Positions 17,778-24,159 of a stretch of DNA of 24,159 bases are shown one piece after another. Source of the stretch: Penium margaritaceum (taxonomy: Eukaryota; Streptophyta; Zygnematophyceae; Desmidiales; Peniaceae). The translations under genes were made by a program, and so were the position numbers. Every line of letters begins with the position of its first letter. The stretch's first letter is position 1. The stretch spans positions 100,988 through 125,146 of the forward strand of contig SZWC01001203.1 of NCBI GenBank assembly GCA_023375785.1, read 5' to 3'. The notes under the pieces were generated by a model. The model did no database searches. It had not been told where the DNA came from and saw only the letters and a list, made by a program, of their open reading frames with translations.

Positions 17778-18360
17778 TTATCCACCATGCTGGTCGTAGC
17801 CTCGTGTGAACAACTCGTCGAGGTACGGATCTCGCTGCAGCTCTAGTGTTGCTGCCTCAGCCATCAGATCTGGTCTGCGGCTGAGCACGTCTGCTAAGTT
17901 GGTTTTGTCTGGCCGGTACTCAATATTGTTGTCGAAACCAGATTCTAGGAACTCCATCCATCGGATTTCACGTTGACTGAGGTTCAGCTGCATGTTCAAA
18001 ATTTTCAGCGCATGATGGTCGGTGAGTATGATGCATTTGTGGAACTGAAGGTAGCATCGCTACATCTTAAATGCATGTACGACCGCCAGCATCTCCTTCC
18101 CATGTATGGCATAGTTGAGTTCCGTTCCTCGCATGTATGTGACCGGTTGTTCTCCGTTGCCGTGATGTTGTAGGAGAACCACGTCGATGGCTCGATCTGA
18201 GGCGTCTGTAGTCATGACGTAGTCGAATGTTGGATTGGCTAATCGTAAGGCTGGCGCGAAGGTCACAGCATTCTGCAAAGTGGTGAATTCTTCTTCTTTG
18301 TTATCTCCCCACCGCCACTCATTTTCCTTTTCAGTGAGATCCGAGAGAGGCGTTGACACT
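17778..18360 (-). pseudogene. RNase H region of element B
   Basis: Readings on the minus strand include DYVMTTDASDRAIDVVLLQ, the RNase H entry with its catalytic Asp, and ELNYAIHGKEMLAVVHA with the Glu. After a frame change come EIRWMEFLESGFDNNIEYRP and NLADVLSRRPDL, the connection end. RNase H removes the RNA strand during cDNA synthesis. At least one frameshift lies near 18000-18060. Confidence 0.85.
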
Positions 18361-18393
18361 CGGGTGTAATCCCATACGAAGCACCAGTAGTAA

Positions 18394-19283
18394 TTACAAC
18401 AGCCAAGGAAAACTTGAACAAACGTTGGTCGGCGTCGGCCAATCAGAGTCTCCTACCACGTTTTTCAGATCCATGGTGATCCGCGCATCGTTGATGACAT
18501 GACCCAAACACTCGATCGAATGGTGACCGGAGTCGCACTTCAAGAGTTTTTCAAAGTATTTCTCTTTTTGTAAAACTTCGAGAACTTTTTGGAGAGGTCC
18601 ATTGTGCTCCTTGGGGGTGTACTCCAGAATGACGTCCAAGAACATCAAGATAAAATCGTCGAGGTGTAGGTGGAAATGATGTTCATTGCCGCCATAAACG
18701 TAGCCGGGGCATTTGTATGTCCAAATGGCTAACTGTGAACTCAAAGTGCCTGTAGCGAGTTCGAAATGCAGTCTCTTTTATGTCTGTGTCTGCCACGCGG
18801 ATCTGGTAGTAACCGCTACGAAGGTTGATTTTGGTAAAGACTTATTTGGAAGTCCTCAAAACGTTTGGTAGCTCGGGGAAGAGGGTAGTGGTTCTTGATG
18901 GTAGCGTCATTTAACGCCCGGTAGTCCACGCACATCTGCATCTTGCAAGTTATGTTTTTTAAAAACAGTATTCATGTGGCGTATCGTGACGTGGATGTGT
19001 AGATGAAACCCTGACCGAGCATCTCGTCGAGTTGCTTTTTCACCACGATTAGCTTGTGATCGTTCATCCGATAGGACCCTCAAACTATGGGTCAGTTACC
19101 TGGTTTCAACGCGATGCGATGGTGGACGTTGCGTTGAGGTGGAAGGGTTATTGGGAGTTTGCCGGGAAAGATGTCTACAAACTTTTGGATGAGTGGTGCT
19201 GAGTCTTCAGGTAGCATCACGAACTCTGTTGATGCTGATGAGGCCGGTAAGGCTGATGAGACGGATGAGTCAGCTACTAACAC
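18394..19283 (-). pseudogene. Reverse transcriptase of element B (broken)
   Basis: From 19283 the minus strand reads DIFPGKLPITLPPQRNVHH, the protease-RT linker and RT entry. From about 19080 to 18750 the fingers and palm start are badly frameshifted. From 18744 the frame gives HLDDFILMFLD (palm, with LDD retained), the KYFEKLLKCDSGHHSIECLG block and DWPTPTNV, the thumb. The copy cannot make a continuous enzyme. Confidence 0.83.
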
Positions 19284-19586
19284 TTATGCTTCCCCCATGG
19301 GTTCAGGAAACACGAGCCAAGCACAACCCCCTTGTCGCATACAATGCTTGTCCACATTGAGCTGTATCGGAAGCACCGGTTGTAGCTTCTTTCTCGATGC
19401 GGCTTCCTATGCTACTTCCACATCTTTTGCTTCTAGTGTCGTCTTCCGCCCCACGTGCAAAAGTTGTCGGTTGGCACTGTCGATTTCCACGTAGACATTG
19501 CCGCTGTTCCAGTCAACCTGTCAATTGTGTTGGTACAGGAAATCTGGTTCGAGAATGATTTATTGGTAACTCATTGGATAAGACCT

Positions 19587-19860
19587 CTAGACTGTTACAT
19601 TGTGCATATCACCAACTTTTAGTCGTAATGGTTCTCGGAGTCTTCGTATTTGCAATGATCCATTGACGGTTTTTCCTTCAAACACCCCTTGTTTGGTCTG
19701 CAAAGCCTGTTTGCGAACCATGTCACTGCTTACAAGAGTGTGAGAAGCTCTTCCATCCAATAGTGCCGGTACCGTTCTGCGCTTTTTGCAACTTTTGGGT
19801 TGCACTTTCAACAGTAGCGCCGGTTGCTTGTCCTCGTACCCCTCATCAAACTTTGCAATC
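19587..19860 (-). pseudogene. Aspartic protease of element B
   Basis: The 74-codon frame includes VPALLDGRASHTLVSSDMV. The active-site triplet reads Asp-Gly-Arg where element A has Asp-Gly-Gly, so the enzyme is probably inactive. It is followed by RLREPLRLKVGDM, matching the beta-sheet region downstream. Confidence 0.75.
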
Positions 19861-20020
19861 TTAGAAACCTTCTACGGCATCGTGGGCCATTCAAATGAGC
19901 AATCGTTGAAAGAAAATCACTCCTCACAGGCAAGAGACGTGTCTTTCAATCTTGTCCCTTGCTGTTTCCTGGCTCATTTTTCTACGATGTACTCCCCTTT
20001 TTGGCTTGCTGTTTGCTTCG

Positions 20021-20062
20021 GCAGTTGTGAAAGTTGTGCTCAAATTTTCCGCAGTTGTAATA
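20021..20062 (-). other. Gag zinc knuckle remnant of element B
   Basis: The minus strand reads YYNCGKFEHNFHNC, a CCHC knuckle in which the first Cys is Tyr and the Gly before His is Glu. The equivalent motif of element A has lost a different Cys. Confidence 0.6.
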
Positions 20063-20734
20063 GGTTCACGTATCTCTCTGGTCAACGGCATCCACTTCCA
20101 TCAGAGTCGAGGAGTCCACCGACTCGCCTTTTCCATTCCCACAAGAATTGTGGTAGGGAGGTCGCCAGCCATAGCATTCCTGTATCCGAGCGTTGTAGTC
20201 GACGATGTCGATCCTTTTTGTTGCTGCAATCATCCACTCTAGTTCGTTTTGGATGCTGAAGATGGCCAAGTTTTTTTCGGATGTCTCGCTTGAGGCCGTT
20301 GTTTTAGTGAAGATAGAGCTCGTTGGTGGAAATGTCATCTCCATTAATGATCTCGTAGAATCTTTGAGTGTACTCTGCCACGTTGACTATAGACAAAGAT
20401 GCTGGAGCTTGTACCAAGTATTGGCCTTCTTGTTGAGCCGTCCAAATCGTGTGAGTATTGCGCATGAGAATTCATTCCAATTGGTTGGTGGCGTCAGCAC
20501 GTCTTGCCGTTGTGGGTTGATATGCTCCAAGGCTAGAACGCCTGCGGTTGGTGATATGAGACAGGCACCATTGGCCGTTGATGAGGCCCCGTCGGTCTCC
20601 TCCTGCCGTTGGATGGCCTAAAGATCAGACCACCAACTTAGTGCCGTGCAACGCAAAGGCGCGGCCACGATGTCAATCTTCTTTCGGTCGCCGTTGACCC
20701 AAGTAGCGGTGAAGTACACCTCCAGACTCGTCAG

Positions 20735-21087
20735 CCACATCCAAACCGTTGGTTCCTTTGAATTCACAGGATCGAACGCCTCGGGAGGGGCCAGACCAAT
20801 CTTGTGTTTGCTCAAGAGTTGGGTATTTCTATCAACGAGCACCGCCTTTTGTGCACTTGTGTTGCGAATAGCCTCCATCATTACGTTGAGTTGTTGGAGC
20901 ACATGGTTGTTGATCCCTTCAAGCATGGAGATATGGTTTGTCAGTTCCTTGTTTATCAGCACTTGTCGTCCTGTGTAAACTGTCGTTCCTACTGTCATCG
21001 TTGAGGTTGTCGGTAGGAGATACTGGCTTACCGCCGTTGGATCTGCGACCGGGTTGGTCGTCGGAGTCATAGGGGTTGATCCAATAG
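20735..21087. repeat. 353-bp duplication in gag, copy 1
   Basis: Near-identical to 21089-21441 in the same orientation, with about ten differences, mostly in the first third. It abuts the N at 21088 and is the same length as copy 2. Confidence 0.9.
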
Positions 21088-21088
21088 N
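21088..21088. other. Single N at a duplication junction (assembly gap)
   Basis: The N separates the two 353-bp copies exactly, as at 2590. An unmerged contig overlap is the simplest explanation. A further N at 22845 has no visible duplication beside it. Confidence 0.7.
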
Positions 21089-21441
21089 CCACATCCGAAC
21101 CGTTGGTTCCTTTGAATCTACAGGATCGAACGCTTCGGGAGGGGCTGGACCAATCTTGCGTTCGCTCAGGAGTTGGGTATTTCTATCAACGAGAACCGCC
21201 TCTTGTGCGCTTGTGTTGCGAATAGCCTCCATCATTACGTTGAGTTGTTGGAGCACATGGTTGTTGATCCCTTCAAGCATGGAGATATGGTTTGTCAGTT
21301 CCTTGTTTATCAGCACTTGTCGTCCTGTGTAAACTGTCGTTCCTACTGTCATCGTTGAGGTTGTCGGTAGGAGATACTGGCTTACCGCCGTTGGATCTGC
21401 GACCGGGTTGGTCGTCGGAGTCATAGGGGTTGATCCAATAG
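21089..21441. repeat. 353-bp duplication in gag, copy 2
   Basis: The partner of 20735-21087. After it the gag sequence continues normally towards the start codon at 21550, so one copy is enough to rebuild the normal gag layout. Confidence 0.9.
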
Positions 21442-21682
21442 CTGCATAGCCTGCCACGCCAGCGCTCATTGTCCCTTCAGGGTTCGCGTGCACAAGCACG
21501 TTCTGCTCCTCAATCGCTGAAGTCGTCGCCAAAAACCCCCAGCTGGTCATTGGATGCGCTCGCTTGCTTCACGTTGTAGTTGCAAATTCTGCAAGGCCTT
21601 CATGTGCGAGATGCACTGACGACTTGTGCGAGTTAGTCCTCTGGATGACTAAAGTAGCCGGATGGCTCTTCAGTAGTGCTAT

Positions 21683-21694
21683 GCTCTGATACCA
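21683..21694 (-). promoter_or_regulatory. Primer binding site, initiator Met tRNA (element B)
   Basis: TGGTATCAGAGC on the minus strand, two bases from the 5' LTR, identical to the site of element A. Confidence 0.85.
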
Positions 21695-21696
21695 AG

Positions 21697-22582
21697 TGTT
21701 ATGCCGAACAGAGCGTAGATGGTGAACAGATAGAAGCTACGAGGCAGAACACGATTGGGAATTTGGGACACTTGAGCAATTTATGATTAGCGGTAATTTT
21801 ACACTGATGGCAAGTGTGAAAATGATTGAACACATGCATACAAGTGCCGAGGTTCATATGAGACATAGTCGAGGTCATTGGGGTGATTGTCGGGCGATGC
21901 GTGTGGAGTCGCGTCGTGAGTAGATGGGTCGAGAAGCTCCGCTGAGGAATCGGGGGCTTCAAAGATCGACGGCAAAGATACGAGATGTGTCCTTATAAAT
22001 CAAGATATTTCTTGATAGGTCAAGATGTTGACCGAAAGGTCGCGACACTTTGGTCGTCGCTTCTTGAAAGGGGTCAAAGATGTAAGAAGGTGCACGAAGG
22101 ATAAAGAAAAAGGGCACCTAGTTAGGCACCTCCGCCTGCGTCGCGTCGTTTGTCACAAAAAGCACTACGATGCTTTCTGTGTCACACAGAACAACGTTAC
22201 TGGTTCTGTGTGTCACATGAATGAAGTTTGTTGTTTTGCAACACGGAAAAACAGATGATTGTGAATACGTGTTAGATATGATTCGTCAAATACTGGTCAT
22301 TCCGTCATTTCCGGTAACAGAACTCGCTTGTATGTTTTCCGTGTAGAAACAAATCACTCTGATCACTTTTGTGCAGATGTTTTTTCTCACGTAAAAAGGT
22401 GCCTAACTATGAACAGTAAAACACTCACGCGAGAAGGTTCGCCAGGGAACAAGAGCAGTTGGACGAATTGCCCACGACCGTCGAAGCGAGAATCGAGGTC
22501 TTGATGCGTGGTGGGCTATTTGTGTAATGACAGAAATTCCCATTCGGAAGATTAGGGACTAATGTACGTCTGGTATGTAACA
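21697..22582 (-). repeat. 5' LTR of element B (with insertion)
   Basis: It begins TGTTATG and ends GTAACA in plus-strand reading. At 886 bp it is about 320 bp longer than the 566-bp LTR of A; the excess is the insertion at about 22092-22432. Confidence 0.85.
22092..22432. mobile_element. MITE-like insertion in the LTR of B
   Basis: The LTR is interrupted after AGAAGGT (22085-22091), and the same heptamer recurs where LTR sequence resumes, suggesting a 7-bp target duplication. Inside, GTTAGGCACCT near 22122 is mirrored by AGGTGCCTAAC near 22400, each bordered by TA. This would fit a TA-targeting inverted-repeat element nested in, or forming the core of, the insertion. It has no coding capacity. 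Confidence 0.6.
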
Positions 22583-22851
22583 CATTGCCCCCATTCTGAG
22601 GATTATGGCTACAGTTGTCTTACTTCCATCTGAGGCGGCGGGAAGCTACCTGCTTGGACCTCAATTGTGCTTGGTGCTTGGCACTTTGAAAGCGCTTGCC
22701 AGAGTTGGTTTTTAAGGAGTATTGCGTTGTACACCTGACTCTTAGATCTTGCTAAGTTTGTGGCAGGTTTCTCCACTCAGCTTAGCTTGGACAAAAAAAT
22801 TCCACGTGGGTAGCAAGCGGGAGAATCATGTCCCCCAATGAATTNAGTCAA
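22583..22851. other. Unassigned sequence right of element B
   Basis: No coding frame, RNA gene or repeat recognised. It contains the single N at 22845. Confidence 0.4.
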
Positions 22852-23386
22852 TCATCTTGCGGGTTGGCATAAATTCAGTTGCTTTCTGCTACACAGAGTG
22901 AAATTACCAAGGTAGTTTGTGATTTTTCTATTCATAGTTGCATGTCGTATGGCGGGGTAATTGAAGTCAAATACAGTAGTGGCTTTTGAGGAGAGGTTTG
23001 CATGCAGTGCGTGTTGTATTTGGATCAGTTTCTTGTTGGAGTTCATGTTCCTAACTGGAATCTTTGGGAAAGTCCAACCCTTTGGCGTTGTATTACAAAA
23101 GAATAATTTCATTCTGATTTTCCTACAAATGTTGAACAGTCTGCGTTTGTCAATGTTGCGACGTCTGTTTTGTGTCATCATACTCATGGCCCCTCAAGTT
23201 TGCTTCACCTGTTATTGCAAACTTTACCAACAGTTTTAGTGACATGTTGCTGCCAGCAGTTCCTGCCAACCGGAACATGAGGGGTGCTCTGCGTCTTTTG
23301 CCTGAAACGAATGCTCTTGGCTTGCCAGAGCGGGTGTGAAATGGAAAAGAATTGAAAGTCAACACATGCCAACTTAAATTTACCAT
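22852..23386 (-). CDS. Hypothetical minus-strand frames, unrecognised
   Basis: Two overlapping minus-strand frames of 78 codons (23386-23150) and 111 codons (23187-22852) have mixed, protein-like composition, for example NMSLKLLVKFAITGEANLRG and ATTVFDFNYPAIRHATMNRK. They could be one frameshifted or spliced gene, or chance. I recognise no domain. The second frame closes at 22852, a few bases from the N at 22845. Confidence 0.2.
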
Positions 23387-23802
23387 CTTGCGAGTGCAAC
23401 TGCGAGCGACGTGTGGTTTTTGTGACTATCCTCAAGCCTCATAAGGTCTCAGCCACGACCCATGTTGGGCTCATGTGTAGCAACTGTCTATGGCCTGAAA
23501 GCGTCCCATGGCCTTGTGTACAGACTTCGGCGTACTCACATGATGTGAGTGCCAACAGAATGAAGTGCACAGACAGTTGCAATGAGGGTACACAGAAAGA
23601 TGAGGACACACAAGTAATAGCGACGGATTAGGTTGTTTTACTCCGTACACAACATGGGCTGACCTTCGTAAGTCCATGCATGTGGCAAAGTAGGTTGAAC
23701 TCCTCACCCAAAACAATTAACGAATTGCAGGAATTTGTTGTTTCAGTGCAAAAGAAGTGGACGCACAAGTTGCTCTGTCGCACAGCAAGATAAGTCGAGT
23801 GA
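23387..23802. other. Unassigned sequence before the satellite
   Basis: No supported gene. Around 23535 the sequence ACTCACATGATGTGAGTG resembles the core of the 37-bp satellite unit and may be a diverged single copy. Confidence 0.4.
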
Positions 23803-24159
23803 GTCTCACGGGACTCAAGTGATGTGAGTGGTCAAGTACGTCTCACGTGACTCAAGTGATGTGAGTGGTCAAGTACGTCTCACGTGACTCAAGTGATGTG
23901 AGTGGTCAAGTACGTCTCACGTGACTCAAGTGATGTGAGTGGTCAAGTACGTCTCACGTGACTCAAGTGATGTGAGTGGTCAAGTACGTCTCACGTGACT
24001 CAAGTGATGTGAGTGGTCAAGTACGTCTCACGTGACTCAAGTGATGTGAGTGGTCAATTACGTCTCACGTGACTCAAGTGATGTGAGTGGTCAAGTACGT
24101 CTCACGTGACTCAAGTGATGTGAGTGGTCAAGTACGTCTCACGTGACTCAAGTGATGTG
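23803..24159. repeat. 37-bp satellite array, right edge
   Basis: Units start at 23803, 23840, 23877, 23914, 23951, 23988, 24025, 24062, 24099 and 24136 (partial), and the array runs off the window. The unit begins GTCTCACGTGACTCAAGTGA and ends GTGGTCAAGTAC. Copies are almost identical; the first has CACGGGAC and one has CAATTAC. Each unit holds the palindrome TCACGTGA (a G-box core), TGACTCA, and a CTCAC...GTGAG inverted repeat that could form a hairpin. Confidence 0.97.

Larger units (their letters stand above)
20080..21550 (-). pseudogene. Gag of element B with internal duplication
   Basis: A 310-codon frame (21550-20618) starts MTSWGFLATTSAIEEQNVLV and contains the block from IGSTPMTPTTNPV to SKEPTVRMW twice, because of the 353-bp duplication around the N at 21088. 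The unduplicated protein would resemble Gag of element A (GSTPMGLTTNPV, LQQLNVSTETL, WMWLMRLEEYF). Downstream gag sequence to about 20080, in a shifted frame, leads to the zinc knuckle. Confidence 0.8.
15256..22582 (-). mobile_element. Ty3/gypsy chromovirus B, full domain set, decayed
   Basis: This minus-strand LTR retrotransposon of the same family as A has: 5' LTR 21697-22582, primer site 21683-21694, gag, zinc knuckle, protease, RT, RNase H, integrase (HHCC, core, C-terminal part), chromodomain, polypurine tract, 3' LTR to 15256. Unlike A it keeps all domains, but stops and frameshifts are scattered through pol. The integrase gene is split by a 530-bp insertion, the 5' LTR holds a ~340-bp insertion, and the 3' LTR lacks its outer end. 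A 353-bp gag duplication with an N between copies may be artificial. Flanking target duplications cannot be checked because the left end is truncated. Confidence 0.9.

Noticed and set aside
23803..24159. CRISPR-like array of regular repeats
   Set aside because: The units are directly adjacent with no variable spacers, and the context is eukaryotic transposon DNA.
1..24159. tRNA or rRNA genes
   Set aside because: I saw no cloverleaf-type A and B box pair or conserved rRNA block; the only tRNA-related sequences are the two retroelement primer sites.

Overview
This window reads as repeat-rich nuclear DNA of a plant-type eukaryote, most likely a streptophyte. The evidence is Ty3/gypsy chromoviruses primed by initiator-methionine tRNA, Mutator-like (MULE) transposases with SWIM fingers, plant-like splice signals, and no prokaryotic gene organisation. 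I cannot name the species; a large-genome charophyte alga would fit, but that is a guess. No intact host gene is certain, and nearly every coding stretch carries stops or frameshifts.

Layout, left to right. A hexanucleotide microsatellite (1-132), a G-run cluster and a roughly 30-bp degenerate array (461-640) are followed by a fragment of a short repeated element. Next come two tandem copies of an unrecognised small-protein gene (1379-1666 and 1801-2124). A 462-bp near-identical duplication follows, split by a single N (2128-3052). A weak minus-strand coding relic lies at 3309-3905. A decayed MULE transposase gene runs on the minus strand from 7737 to 4158. Its parts are a Pro/Ala-rich N-terminus containing a 12-bp array, a probable intron, a zinc-binding N-terminal domain, a DDE core, a SWIM finger, a zinc knuckle and an acidic tail.

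From 8873 to 22582 two related Ty3/gypsy chromoviruses lie on the minus strand. Element A (8873-14058) has lost the RT thumb, RNase H and integrase N-terminus, plus part of the integrase C-terminus. Element B (15256-22582) keeps all domains in order but is broken by stops and insertions. Between them lies a plus-strand N-terminal piece of a second MULE transposase (14280-15255). The right end holds mostly unassigned sequence and a 37-bp satellite that runs off the window (23803-24159).

The most interesting material is a 530-bp element family and the paired small-protein gene. One full copy of the 530-bp element sits in the LTR of A and another in the integrase gene of B, each flanked by a short AATT-centred target duplication and each containing two internal minisatellites; two fragments lie elsewhere. 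The small-protein gene is conserved between its two copies and ends at the same codon in both. Two of the three single N bases lie exactly between near-identical copies, so those duplications may be assembly artefacts.
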